Positions 46,379 to 54,864 of a stretch of 64,000 nucleotides of DNA are shown here, piece after piece. The DNA is from Curtobacterium sp. MCPF17_002. GTDB lineage: Bacteria; Actinomycetota; Actinomycetes; Actinomycetales; Microbacteriaceae. The stretch is taken from NCBI RefSeq assembly GCF_003234115.2, contig NZ_CP126251.1, forward strand, positions 620,001 to 684,000. Reading direction: 5' to 3'. Below the pieces are notes generated by a model, which worked only from the letters and a program-made list of their open reading frames with translations, was not told where the DNA came from and did no database searches. Numbering within the stretch: position 1 is the first letter of the stretch; every line of letters begins with the position of its first letter. The position numbers and the translations under genes are program-made.

Positions 46379-48015
46379 CCACCGTCACGCCTCCGCGGAC
46401 GACCGACAAGAAGCCGTGGCCCGCCCTGTGGGCGCTCGTCGTCGGCTTCTTCATGATCCTCGTCGACTCGACCATCGTGTCCGTCGCGACGCCCACCATC
46501 GCCCAGAAGCTCGACGCCGACATCAACGCCGTCATCTGGGTGACGAGCGCGTACCTGCTCGCGTACGCCGTGCCGCTCCTCATCACCGGCCGGCTCGGCG
46601 ACCGCTTCGGCCCGAAGGTGCTCTACCAGACCGGGCTCGTGGTCTTCACGCTCGCCAGCCTCTGGTGCGGCCTGTCCGGCTCGATCGAGATGCTCATCGT
46701 CGCCCGCGTCGTGCAGGGTCTCGGTGCGGCCATGATGACGCCGCAGACCATGTCCGTCATCACGCGCATGTTCCCGCCGCAGAACCGCGGTGCGGCGATG
46801 GGCCTCTGGGGTGCCACCGCCGGTGTCGCCTCGCTCGTCGGTCCGATCCTCGGCGGCCTGCTCGTCGACGGCTTCGGCTGGGAGTGGATCTTCATCGTGA
46901 ACGTCCCCGTCGGCGTCGTCGCGTTCATCCTCGCGCAGCGCTTCGTGCCGAAGTTCGAGCGCCACGGACACCGCTTCGACTACCTCGGCATCGTGCTCTC
47001 CGCCGCCGGCCTGTTCCTGCTCGTCTTCGGCATCCAGGAGGGCGAGACCTACGACTGGGGCACCATCACGGGCCCCATCACCGTGTGGTCGCTCATCATC
47101 GCCGGCATCGTGGTGCTCGTCGCCTTCGTCGTCTGGCAGGGCGTGCAGAAGGGTGAGCCGCTGCTGCCGCTCGGTCTGTTCAAGGACCGCAACTTCACAC
47201 TGGCGAACATCGCGATCACGGCCGTCGGTGTCGCGATCTCGTCGTTCGCGCTCCCGATCATGCTCTGGGCGCAGGACGTCGAGAAGTTCTCGCCGACCGG
47301 TGCCGCGCTGCTCCTCGTGCCGCAGGCCGTGATCTCCGCGGGCCTCGCGCCGTTCATCGGCAAGAAGCTCACCGTCTGGAACCCGCGCTGGGTCGCGTCG
47401 TTCGGGCTCGCCTGCTTCTCGGCCGGGCTGTTCTGGTTCGGCGCGCTGCTGGCCTCCGGTGCGGACTGGGGCTGGGTGCTCCTGCCGAGCGCGCTCCTCG
47501 GCCTCGCCAACGCCTGCATGTGGGGCCCGCTGTCCGTCTCGGCGACGCGGAACCTCTCGCCGCGCCTGGCCGGTGCCGGCTCCGGCGTCTACAACACCAC
47601 CCGGCAGATCGGTGCGGTGCTCGGCTCGGCCGGCATCGCCGCGCTGATCGAGTCGCGCATCACCGCGAACTTCCCGGCGCAGTCGGGCGGTGCGTCGGGT
47701 GGCGCGTCGTCGGCCGGCGCCGAGCAGCAGATCGGCGGCCTGCCGGACCTCCTGCTGCAGCCGTTCGCGACCGCCATGGGACAGGCGCTCGTCCTGCCGG
47801 CCGTGGTGCTCGTCATCGCGATCGTCGCGGCGCTGTTCCTCGCGAAGCCGAAGCAGACCGTCGCCTGGCAGCAGACCGGCTCGGTCGCGACGCAGCCCGA
47901 CGCCGAGGGGGCTCCCGCCCCCGAGCACGGCGTGCACGCTGCGGCTGCCGCTCCGGCCACCGCCGAGGACGAGCTGGCCGCGATCGACCACCACGGCAAG
48001 CACGCGGACGCCTAG
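46375..48015 (+). CDS. DHA2-family (14-helix) drug efflux MFS transporter
   Basis: 546 aa, 14 helices. Motif A GRLGDRFGPKVLY, motif C GWEWIFIVNVPVGVVAF, and VDSTIVSVATPTI in helix 1 are DHA2/EmrB-like. Proton-driven multidrug export is inferred. Translationally coupled to PadR. Confidence 0.92.
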   Translation: MTTVTPPRTTDKKPWPALWALVVGFFMILVDSTIVSVATPTIAQKLDADINAVIWVTSAYLLAYAVPLLITGRLGDRFGPKVLYQTGLVVFTLASLWCGLSGSIEMLIVARVVQGLGAAMMTPQTMSVITRMFPPQNRGAAMGLWGATAGVASLVGPILGGLLVDGFGWEWIFIVNVPVGVVAFILAQRFVPKFERHGHRFDYLGIVLSAAGLFLLVFGIQEGETYDWGTITGPITVWSLIIAGIVVLVAFVVWQGVQKGEPLLPLGLFKDRNFTLANIAITAVGVAISSFALPIMLWAQDVEKFSPTGAALLLVPQAVISAGLAPFIGKKLTVWNPRWVASFGLACFSAGLFWFGALLASGADWGWVLLPSALLGLANACMWGPLSVSATRNLSPRLAGAGSGVYNTTRQIGAVLGSAGIAALIESRITANFPAQSGGASGGASSAGAEQQIGGLPDLLLQPFATAMGQALVLPAVVLVIAIVAALFLAKPKQTVAWQQTGSVATQPDAEGAPAPEHGVHAAAAAPATAEDELAAIDHHGKHADA

Positions 48016-48100
48016 GCAGCGTCGTCGACCCGGGCCCCGGGCTGCTCACACGAGCGGCGCGGGGCCCGTCGTCATCCGCGGCGGCGGCTGACGTCGGAAG

Positions 48101-48239
48101 TTGCACACGCATGATCCGACACCGCACCAGTCGATCGACGCGTGCTTCGTCGCCTCATGCACGTGCATCTGCTGCGCGTGCATGTTCCGACGTTGCACCA
48201 GTCGATCGACGCGTGCTTTGCCGCCGGATGCGTGTGCAA
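48101..48239. repeat. Compound repeat element with inverted ends and internal direct repeats
   Basis: Perfect 12-bp terminal inverted repeats TTGCACACGCAT (48101-48112) and ATGCGTGTGCAA (48228-48239) enclose two perfect 24-bp direct repeats (48124-48147 and 48195-48218) that contain GCACCAGTCGATCGACGCGT. TCCGAC occurs at 48115, 48186 and 48242. It lies in the 278-bp gap between convergent genes. No credible gene is seen inside. Confidence 0.75.
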
Positions 48240-48293
48240 GGTCCGACAAGCGGCCGCCGCGAGCCCGCCGCGAGTCCGGGCCCCGCGCACGCG

Positions 48294-49325
48294 CTACCCG
48301 CGGCGCTGCAGGTGCGCCCGGGTGAGCTCGTCCATCTCCTCGTCGGTCAGGGCGTCGATCGTGCGGGCCTCTCGGCGATCGGTGCGCTGCCACCGGATGA
48401 AGAGGGAGATGAGCACGGGGACGTCGGCGACCTCGGCGATGAACCACAGCAGGTCCCCGGCGAGGTGCTGGTCGCGGAGCGGTGAGGGGAACCACGGCCG
48501 CCCGACCGCCTGCACGACCGACCCGTCGAGCACGTGGTTCGTGATCCGCAGGACGATGCCGGGGATCGCGTCCGCCAGGAGCTCGACGAACGCGAGCAGG
48601 AACTCGACGGTCACGAACGTCGACGAGCGGAGGATGCCCGGTTCGGACAGGGGCGTGAGCAGTCCGAACCCGAGCATCGGCACCAGGACCGTGATCGCCG
48701 TCGCCCAGACCGGGGACTCGCGGATGGTCGCAGCGAACGGGGTGAGCAGCACGCAGAAGAGCACGAGGGCGATGAGTGGCGAGACGATCGCGTTGCCGAC
48801 GAACCGTGCCGGACGCGACCGGAGCATGGCGGTGGCGGTCTGCGCGAGGCGAGCCGGGCCTCCAGTCCGGAGCAACGAGACGGGCGCGGCCAGCGCGGCG
48901 AAGGTGGGGACCGCGAAGAACAGCAGGGCCAACCGCAGCACGAACGCCCACCGCAGCTCGCGGTCGTAGAGACCGACGATCCCGAACTGGAGGATCCCGA
49001 ACAGGACGAGCGCAGCGAGGAACGCCAGGCTCCGCCACCACGGCCACGGGGTGCCTCGTCGGGCCGCGCCGACCACCCACCAGCCGTAGGTGACGGCCGC
49101 GACGGCGATGAGCACCGCTGCGAGCGGGTCGAGGTGCCAGGTGCTCCAGAACTCGGGTGTCGACGGCGTGGGGTGCCTCCTGCGGATCGTGCGGCCGAAG
49201 ACGATCCTCCGCCCGCGGCGCCGTCTCGAAGGGCCGCGGGTGGTGAGAACCGGTTCAGATCCGGGCTGCAGCAGGGGATGTCCGGCGGCTGGTGTACAGT
49301 TGCACCGTTGTCTTGATTGCTGCAA
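48294..49325 (-). CDS. CtaG-like cytochrome c oxidase assembly membrane protein
   Basis: Seven membrane helices in the CtaG_Caa3 (PF09678) layout: STWHLDPLAAVLIAVAAVTYGWWV, MLGFGLLTP, DQHLAGDLLWFIAEVADVPVL. It assists copper/haem delivery to the oxidase, by family knowledge. The start is a problem. ATG 49325 gives a 52-residue non-homologous leader that overlaps the fur promoter. An AGGAGG (49181-49176) sits 6 nt before an in-frame ACG (49169) with no ATG, GTG or TTG nearby. Confidence 0.78.
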   Translation of the reverse strand: MQQSRQRCNCTPAAGHPLLQPGSEPVLTTRGPSRRRRGRRIVFGRTIRRRHPTPSTPEFWSTWHLDPLAAVLIAVAAVTYGWWVVGAARRGTPWPWWRSLAFLAALVLFGILQFGIVGLYDRELRWAFVLRLALLFFAVPTFAALAAPVSLLRTGGPARLAQTATAMLRSRPARFVGNAIVSPLIALVLFCVLLTPFAATIRESPVWATAITVLVPMLGFGLLTPLSEPGILRSSTFVTVEFLLAFVELLADAIPGIVLRITNHVLDGSVVQAVGRPWFPSPLRDQHLAGDLLWFIAEVADVPVLISLFIRWQRTDRREARTIDALTDEEMDELTRAHLQRRG

Positions 49326-49339
49326 AAGAAGGGTTCGCG

Positions 49340-49810
49340 ATGGACGTCGATGCCGATCTTCTGCGTGATGCCGGCCTGCGCGTCACGACCCCTCGTCTCG
49401 CGGTGCTCCGTGCCACCGAGACGATGCCGCACGCAACCGCCGACGACATCGTGACCGCCCTCACCGCGGGACTGCCGACGACCAGCCACCAGGCGGTCTA
49501 CGGCGTCCTCGCGGCACTGACCGGTGTCGGGCTCGTTCGACGCATCGAACCGGCCGGCAGCCCCGCGCGCTACGAACGGCGGACGGGCGACAACCACCAC
49601 CACATCGTGTGCACCATGTGCGGTGCGATCGAGGACGTCGACTGCGCCGTCGGGCACTCGCCCTGCCTCACGCCGTCCGAGACCCACGGCTTCGCCGTCA
49701 CCACTGCCGAGGTCACCTACTGGGGCATCTGCGCGCAGTGCGCCGCGGCGGAGCGTGACGGCGCGGACGAGGACGCTGCGGCCGACGGCGCCAGCCCCGC
49801 CAGCGCCTAG
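49340..49810 (+). CDS. Fur-family (FurA/PerR-like) regulator of catalase
   Basis: 156 aa. Winged helix (LRVTTPRLAVLRATETMPHATADDIVTAL ... SHQAVYGVLAALTGVGLVRRIE), metal site TGDNHHHIVCTMCGAIEDVDC and the second CxxC CAQC. Immediately upstream of catalase in the same direction, the classical furA/catR-kat pairing for peroxide sensing. SD AGAAGGG. Confidence 0.92.
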   Translation: MDVDADLLRDAGLRVTTPRLAVLRATETMPHATADDIVTALTAGLPTTSHQAVYGVLAALTGVGLVRRIEPAGSPARYERRTGDNHHHIVCTMCGAIEDVDCAVGHSPCLTPSETHGFAVTTAEVTYWGICAQCAAAERDGADEDAAADGASPASA

Positions 49811-49914
49811 CGCGACCCACCGTCCCCGCGACCCGCCGCCGCCGCGACCCGGCGGCGACCCACAGACAACCCGAGCATCCCTGACCGACCAACCGTTCCC
49901 CCCGAGGAGGACAC

Positions 49915-51444
49915 GTGTCCGACCAGAACACGACGACCGGCCAGCCGGCTGGCACCCCCACCACCACGACCAACAGCGGCGCCCCCGTCTCGAGCGACCA
50001 GCACTCCATGGGCGTCGGCGCCGACGGGCCCCTCGCCCTGCACGACCACTACCTGGTCGAGAAGCTCGCCCAGTTCAACCGCGAGCGCGTCCCGGAGCGG
50101 GTCGTGCACGCCAAGGGTGGCGGCGCCTTCGGTACCTTCACCGTGACGCAGGACATCAGCCGCTACACCCGTGCCGCGTTCCTGCAGCCGGGCCAGCAGA
50201 CCGAGATGCTCGCCCGCTTCTCGTCCGTCGCCGGCGAGCAGGGCTCCCCGGACACCTGGCGCGACCCCCGCGGCTTCGCGCTGAAGTTCTACACGAGCGA
50301 GGGCAACTACGACCTCGTCGGCAACAACACCCCCGTCTTCTTCATCCGCGACGGCATCAAGTTCCCCGACTTCATCCGGTCGCAGAAGCGTCTGCCGGGT
50401 TCGCACCTCCGCGACCACGACATGCAGTGGGACTTCTGGACCCTCTCGCCCGAGTCGGCGCACCAGGTCACGTGGCTCATGGGCGACCGCGGCCTGCCGG
50501 CGAGCTGGCGGACCATGGACGGCTTCGGGTCGCACACCTACCAGTGGATCAACGCCGAGGGTGAGCGCTTCTGGGTGAAGTACCACTTCATCACCGAGCA
50601 GGGCCACAAGACCCTGTCGCAGGCGGACGCCGACCGCATCGCCGGCGAGGACGCGGACTTCCACATCCGCGACCTGCGCGAAGCGATCGACCGTGGTGAC
50701 CACCCGCGCTGGACCCTCAAGGTGCAGGTCATGCCCTACGAGGACGCCGCGTCGTACCGCTTCAACCCGTTCGACCTGACGAAGGTGTGGCCGCACGCGG
50801 ACTACCCGCTCATCGAGGTCGGCACGATGGAGCTCAACCGCAACCCGGAGAACTACTTCGCGCAGATCGAGCAGGCCACCTTCGCGCCCTCGAACTTCGT
50901 CCCCGGCATCGCGGCGAGCCCCGACAAGATGCTCCTCGCGCGCATCTTCAGCTACGCGGACGCACACCGCTACCGCGTCGGCACGAACCACGCGCAGCTC
51001 CCGGTGAACGCCCCGAAGAACGAGGTCCACTCGTACTCGAAGGACGGCGCCATGCGCTTCGACTTCCAGAAGTCCGAGGTCCCCGCGTACGCGCCGAACT
51101 CGCTCGGTGGCGCCCACGCCGACCCGAGCGCGACCGACGACGCCCCGGGCTGGGAGTCGGACGGCGCCCTCCAGCGCACCGCTGCGACCCTCCACCCCGA
51201 GGACGACGACTTCGGGCAGGCCGGCACGCTCTACCGCGAGGTCCTCGACGACGCCGCCCGTGCGCGCCTCGTCGGCAACATCGCCGGGCACGTCTCGAAG
51301 GTGACCCGCGACGACCTGCGCGAGCGCGTGTTCGCCTACTGGACGAACGTCGACGCCGACCTGGGGGCGCGCGTGCGCGCCGCGGTCGCGCCGAGCGCGC
51401 CGGGATCGAACGAGGACCCGGAGAAGGTCGCGGTCGAGGCGTAA
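49915..51444 (+). CDS. Catalase (monofunctional haem type)
   Basis: 509 aa. Active-site His in [12 protein letters not shown], Asn in [11 protein letters not shown], and the haem Tyr in [14 protein letters not shown]. Decomposes H2O2. GTG 49915 with SD GAGGAGG. A Thr-rich N-terminal 30 residues precede the catalase core. Preceded by its likely regulator. Confidence 0.96.
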   Translation: MSDQNTTTGQPAGTPTTTTNSGAPVSSDQHSMGVGADGPLALHDHYLVEKLAQFNRERVPERVVHAKGGGAFGTFTVTQDISRYTRAAFLQPGQQTEMLARFSSVAGEQGSPDTWRDPRGFALKFYTSEGNYDLVGNNTPVFFIRDGIKFPDFIRSQKRLPGSHLRDHDMQWDFWTLSPESAHQVTWLMGDRGLPASWRTMDGFGSHTYQWINAEGERFWVKYHFITEQGHKTLSQADADRIAGEDADFHIRDLREAIDRGDHPRWTLKVQVMPYEDAASYRFNPFDLTKVWPHADYPLIEVGTMELNRNPENYFAQIEQATFAPSNFVPGIAASPDKMLLARIFSYADAHRYRVGTNHAQLPVNAPKNEVHSYSKDGAMRFDFQKSEVPAYAPNSLGGAHADPSATDDAPGWESDGALQRTAATLHPEDDDFGQAGTLYREVLDDAARARLVGNIAGHVSKVTRDDLRERVFAYWTNVDADLGARVRAAVAPSAPGSNEDPEKVAVEA

Positions 51445-51461
51445 GCCCCAGCCGCTCCACT

Positions 51462-51509
51462 GACGGACGGGAGGCGCGGTGCCAGCTGGCACCGTGCCTC
51501 CCGTCCGTC
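51462..51509. repeat. Palindromic repeat, family B (24-bp arms, one mismatch)
   Basis: GACGGACGGGAGGCGCGGTG then CCAG, followed at once by its complement. The centre is identical to that of the 29524-29559 copy. 17 bp after the catalase stop; probable terminator. Confidence 0.9.
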
Positions 51510-51548
51510 GTTTCGTGCGGTGCAGGGCCGGGGTCGGCCCCGGCGGTC

Positions 51549-51721
51549 AGACTTGTTGGCCGTTCAGCCAGATGGGGCCGGGTCTGTGTGCCTGCCCAGT
51601 CCTCGAGCTAGACCTGTTGGCCGTTCAGCCAGATCGGGCCTGGTCTGTGTGCCTGCCCAGTCCTCGAGCTAGACCTGTTGGCCGTTCAGCCAGATGGGGC
51701 CTGTCGGCCAGTCCTCGAGCT
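51549..51721. repeat. Tandem triplication of the 3' end of the NodA-like gene
   Basis: Units begin AGACCTGTTGGCCGTTCAGC at 51549 (one base changed), 51610 and 51671. The first two are 61 bp. The third, about 51 bp, is the genuine gene end (codons for EDWPTGPIWLNGQQV). The extra copies are non-coding and carry a 10-bp insertion. Confidence 0.92.
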
Positions 51722-52235
51722 GTTCCGCGACCGGGCGCACCATCCAGCCGCCCTGTTCTGTGTTGCTGATGCCCGCGCCCTCGGCGGTGAAGGCCGAGAA
51801 GGTGCCGACGGCGTCCTCCAGCTCGTGCCAGCCGAGGTGTGCGTAGAACGGGATCCGGTTCTCGCCCGCGCCGAGGAACCCGTACGGCACCTGCAGCCCG
51901 TCGAGGACGGCGTGGGTGCGGGTCATCAGCTCGCGGCCGACGCCCGTGCCCTGGAGTCGGGGCGACACCGCGACGAGGCCCGTGTCGCCGACGAGCACGT
52001 CGCGGCCCCCGACCGTGACGAACATGCGGCGGATGCCGACGTGGGCGAGGACGACCCCGTCGGCGTCGTGTGCGAGCACCCGGCGCTCCGGCTGCATGCC
52101 GGACCAGCTGCGGCCGCCCACGTACCAGTGCGACCAGTCGGGGAACGCCTGCCCCAGGAGCGCTGCGATCGCTTCGTGGTCGGGGAGCGACAGCGTGCTC
52201 TCCTCGACGACTTCCCACCGGATGTCTTCAGTCAC
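51669..52235 (-). CDS. NodA-like GNAT N-acyltransferase
   Basis: 188 aa. The GNAT AcCoA/acyl-carrier motif is VAVSPRLQGTGVGREL. Along its length it follows the rhizobial nodulation acyltransferase NodA as I remember it: IRWEVVEESTLSLPDH, GRSWSGMQPERRVLAHDADG, HVGIRRMFVTVGGRDVLVGD, LDGLQVPYGF, and the C-terminal WPTGP...NG. NodA is about 196 aa. NodA adds a fatty acid to a chito-oligosaccharide amine; no nodB or nodC is present, so the substrate here is unknown. GTG 52235 is preferred. Confidence 0.78.
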   Translation of the reverse strand: MTEDIRWEVVEESTLSLPDHEAIAALLGQAFPDWSHWYVGGRSWSGMQPERRVLAHDADGVVLAHVGIRRMFVTVGGRDVLVGDTGLVAVSPRLQGTGVGRELMTRTHAVLDGLQVPYGFLGAGENRIPFYAHLGWHELEDAVGTFSAFTAEGAGISNTEQGGWMVRPVAEQLEDWPTGPIWLNGQQV

Positions 52236-52301
52236 GCGTCCATCCTGCCGGGTTCTCCCGACACGGGTTGCCCGATGACCGTCGCATCGATACGTTAACG
52301 G

Positions 52302-52317
52302 TGATACACGAGTATCA
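52302..52317. promoter_or_regulatory. Perfect palindrome in the divergent promoter region
   Basis: TGATAC-ACGA-GTATCA, in an AT-rich stretch 20 bp before the small peptide gene and about 65 bp before the NodA-like start on the other strand. Operator for an unidentified regulator. Confidence 0.55.
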
Positions 52318-52337
52318 GCGATGAGTTGGGGAGATCG

Positions 52338-52619
52338 ATGTCGATCAAGAACGTACTGATGTGTGCCACCGTGCTCGGAACCGTCGTGGCTGGAGGGATC
52401 GCGCTGGACAGTGCGACCGCGCCGGACGCGCACGCCGCGTGCTATGGATCCGTCACGCTGATGAAGGGGAAGAACAACTCGTGCTCGAATGGGGCACGGC
52501 ACTGGAACGCCATCAAGAACGCCAATCCGAAGTACGGCGATTGGGTCGGCAAGGGGCGCATCTCCCAGCAGAAGCTGTGCTGGGCGAACGTCGTGTCGTA
52601 CGGCATGACCGCGCGTTGA
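52338..52619 (+). CDS. Small secreted Cys-containing peptide precursor
   Basis: 93 aa. A Sec-type signal peptide (MSIKNVLMCATVLGTVVAGG ... DAHA, cleavage after Ala33) releases a mature 60-aa basic peptide, ACYGSVTLMKGKNNSC... ending KLCWANVVSYGMTAR, with three Cys, several Gly/Asn and a net positive charge. Not a family I recognise. Its place at the head of an ABC-export operon suggests a bacteriocin or signalling peptide (inference). SD GGGGAG. GC content is visibly lower than in neighbouring genes. Confidence 0.75.
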   Translation: MSIKNVLMCATVLGTVVAGGIALDSATAPDAHAACYGSVTLMKGKNNSCSNGARHWNAIKNANPKYGDWVGKGRISQQKLCWANVVSYGMTAR

Positions 52620-53228
52620 ATGCCCGCCGCGCTGGAACGAGGCGTAGGACTCTGCGTCGCGGTCGTCCTCACGGCCACGATCGGCGGATGCTCGACCGAC
52701 GTGTCACCCGTCGTTGAGACCTCGGACGCGATCGCTGACGGTCCCTGGGCGGACGAGTTCCGATCGTCGTACGGGGAGAGCAGATCCGACTACGAGCGGG
52801 CTGCCTTGGCGGACGGTGTCGTCACTCCCGCTGAGCTCGAGGACGCGCATGCGCGGATCGACTCGTGTCTGCGGGATTCGAACCTCACGATCAACTACTA
52901 CGCGGAGGGCGGGTTCGAGGTCGCGAGCACCGATGGAAGCGCGCCGAGCAATGACATGAGCCGCACCAACAGCGTGCTTGAGTCCTGCGAAGCGCGATTC
53001 GATCGGAGCATCACCTACCTCTACGGAGAGACTCGCCGAAATCCGGAACGATTGGATGACGCGAAGATCACCGTCGCCTGCCTCAGGAAGGCAGGGCTCG
53101 TCGACGGGGACTACACCGAGGAGCAGTGGGAACTCGACTACGACGCTGACGACCTGCCGTTTGGTGACTTCGATCCGCAATGGACCGCATGCCGGATCGA
53201 TCCGCTCGGACTCTGGTGGGAGCGGTGA
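52620..53228 (+). CDS. Lipoprotein of the peptide-export operon
   Basis: 202 aa. Signal peptide and lipobox ATIGGC. Mature protein is acidic (SYGESRSDYERAALADGVVTPAELEDAHARIDSCLRDS) with four further Cys. It begins at the base after the peptide gene's stop and overlaps the adaptor gene by 4 bp. A self-immunity or capture role is plausible from position. No family recognised. Lower GC than the genome average here. Confidence 0.75.
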   Translation: MPAALERGVGLCVAVVLTATIGGCSTDVSPVVETSDAIADGPWADEFRSSYGESRSDYERAALADGVVTPAELEDAHARIDSCLRDSNLTINYYAEGGFEVASTDGSAPSNDMSRTNSVLESCEARFDRSITYLYGETRRNPERLDDAKITVACLRKAGLVDGDYTEEQWELDYDADDLPFGDFDPQWTACRIDPLGLWWER

Positions 53229-54271
53229 CGACGTGGCCGTCAGCGGCGCTCCTGGCGCTCGGGTCGATGGTGGTGGCAGCGGGCACGGCCGCCGCGATCG
53301 TGGTCGTCGTGCCCGCGGACCCTCCGGCGGCACTCCGTACGGCGCTGCCAGCGAGCACCGTCCGCGTGACGGAGCGCACGGACGCGGACGAACGGCAGGT
53401 GCAGCTCGCGCTCGACATCGGCTCGCCGCGTGCGGTCGTCACGGTGCGGGCCGGCACGGTGACCTCGTCGTCGTGCTCGACGGGTGCACCGCTCCGGAGT
53501 GGCGCCGTCGTCGCCCGGATCGACGGGCAGCCGGTGATCGCGCTGGCCACGGACGGTCCTCTGTGGCGCGACCTCGAAGTCGGGGACCGCGGCGAGGACG
53601 TCTCCGGGCTCCAGCGTGAGCTCACGCGATTCGGGGCCGGACTCACCGTCGACGGTGTCCTCGGGCGGGCGACGCTCCGAGCCGCAAGGCAGTTCCTGGT
53701 GAACCGGGGCGTCGAACAGCACGACCTGCCCGACGACACGGTGCCGCGGGGGCCGTTCGCATGGGTTCCGGCGTCCGAGAACACCGTGCGGTCGTGCACG
53801 GCGATCGTCGGGGCGCCGGTCGGCACCGACGGCGTCCTCGTCGAACTCCCCGCGGAACTCCGTGGCGCGCGCATCGAGACGCCACCGGTCGAACCGGCGC
53901 CGGGGGAGCGCGTCCTGCGGATCGGCAGTCGGGATGTGCCGGTCGACGCGCGCGGGGTGGTCTCGGCACCGACGGCGCTCGCAGCGGTCGCCGCGTTGCC
54001 GGAGTACGCGGCGACCGTCGCTTCGGCCGAGGGAGTGCCGACGTTGCCTGCGACGTGGACGCTCAGCCGGCCGCGGACCGTCCAGGTGCTGCCACCGACC
54101 GTGCTCTGGGACCTCCAGGGCGGCGACGCCTGTGTGCAACCGACGACCGGGCAGCCGCTCCGGGTCGAGGTGCTCGGGTCGGAGCTCGGTCAGTCGTTCG
54201 TCCGGGTGCCCGACGGGCGGACGCTCGATCGAGTCCGCGCCGACCCCGATCGGTCCCGCTCGTGCCGGTGA
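53225..54271 (+). CDS. Membrane-fusion/adaptor-like protein with peptidoglycan-binding domain
   Basis: 348 aa. An N-terminal membrane anchor (PSAALLALGSMVVAAGTAAAIVVVV) is followed by a beta-rich region and a PG_binding_1 domain (LEVGDRGEDVSGLQRELTRFGAGLTVDGVLGRATLRAARQFL). A C-terminal barrel-like part follows. This is the layout of periplasmic-adaptor-like subunits that accompany MacB-type ABC exporters in Gram-positives. GTG start, GTGA overlaps at both ends. Confidence 0.82.
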   Translation: MTTWPSAALLALGSMVVAAGTAAAIVVVVPADPPAALRTALPASTVRVTERTDADERQVQLALDIGSPRAVVTVRAGTVTSSSCSTGAPLRSGAVVARIDGQPVIALATDGPLWRDLEVGDRGEDVSGLQRELTRFGAGLTVDGVLGRATLRAARQFLVNRGVEQHDLPDDTVPRGPFAWVPASENTVRSCTAIVGAPVGTDGVLVELPAELRGARIETPPVEPAPGERVLRIGSRDVPVDARGVVSAPTALAAVAALPEYAATVASAEGVPTLPATWTLSRPRTVQVLPPTVLWDLQGGDACVQPTTGQPLRVEVLGSELGQSFVRVPDGRTLDRVRADPDRSRSCR

Positions 54272-54864
54272 CCCTCGATGCCATCGGACACGTGTGGCCG
54301 AACGGCACCGCGCTCTTCAGTGGTGTCGACCGGGTCTTCGCATCGGGCACGGTGACCGCCGTCGTCGGCCCGAGCGGTTCGGGCAAGTCCACCCTGCTGG
54401 CGATCCTGGCGGGGATGCTCCGTCCGACCCACGGCGCGGTCGTCCGGCCGGAAGGCTGCCGCCCCCTGTGGGTGTTCCAGAACCCGCACGGCGTCGCCCG
54501 GCGGCGCGTCCTCGACCACGTCGCGCTGCCGTTCCTCGCGGCAGGCGCCGACCGCAGGACGGCCGACGCGCGCGCTCTGGAGGTCCTCGACCGGTTCGGG
54601 CTCGGCCCCCGGGCGCACGCGCGGTTCGCGGAACTCTCCGGCGGTGAGGCGCAACGGCTGATGCTCGCGCGGGGCATCGCCAGTGGCCCGGACCTCATGC
54701 TCGTCGACGAGCCGACGGCACAGCTCGACCGAACGACCGCGGCCGAGGTCAACCACGCGATCGGCGCGCTCGCCGCGTCGGGGACCGCGGTCGTCGTCGC
54801 GACGCACGACGACGAGACACGGGACGCCTGCGACGGCGTGCTCGACCTGGGGCGGTACCGGTGA
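54268..54864 (+). CDS. ABC exporter ATP-binding protein
   Basis: 198 aa. Walker A GPSGSGKST (34-42), Q-loop WVFQNP, signature LSGGEAQRL, Walker B LMLVDEPTAQLD and the H-loop THDDE are all intact. LolD/MacB-type. It lacks the usual extra C-terminal residues. GTG in overlap with the adaptor gene; GTG 54262 is an alternative start. Confidence 0.92.
   Translation: MTLDAIGHVWPNGTALFSGVDRVFASGTVTAVVGPSGSGKSTLLAILAGMLRPTHGAVVRPEGCRPLWVFQNPHGVARRRVLDHVALPFLAAGADRRTADARALEVLDRFGLGPRAHARFAELSGGEAQRLMLARGIASGPDLMLVDEPTAQLDRTTAAEVNHAIGALAASGTAVVVATHDDETRDACDGVLDLGRYR

Noticed and set aside
48072..48325. Short Cys-rich frames on both strands in the 48101-48239 element
   Set aside because: The similar peptides arise because the DNA repeats and contains TCGATCGA; the copies are in different frames and lack SD sequences.
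49295..49325. TTGCA...TGCAA pair upstream of the Fur-family gene as a Fur/PerR box
   Set aside because: The arms are only 5 bp with wide spacing and do not match a known box. Autoregulation is likely, but I cannot point to the site.
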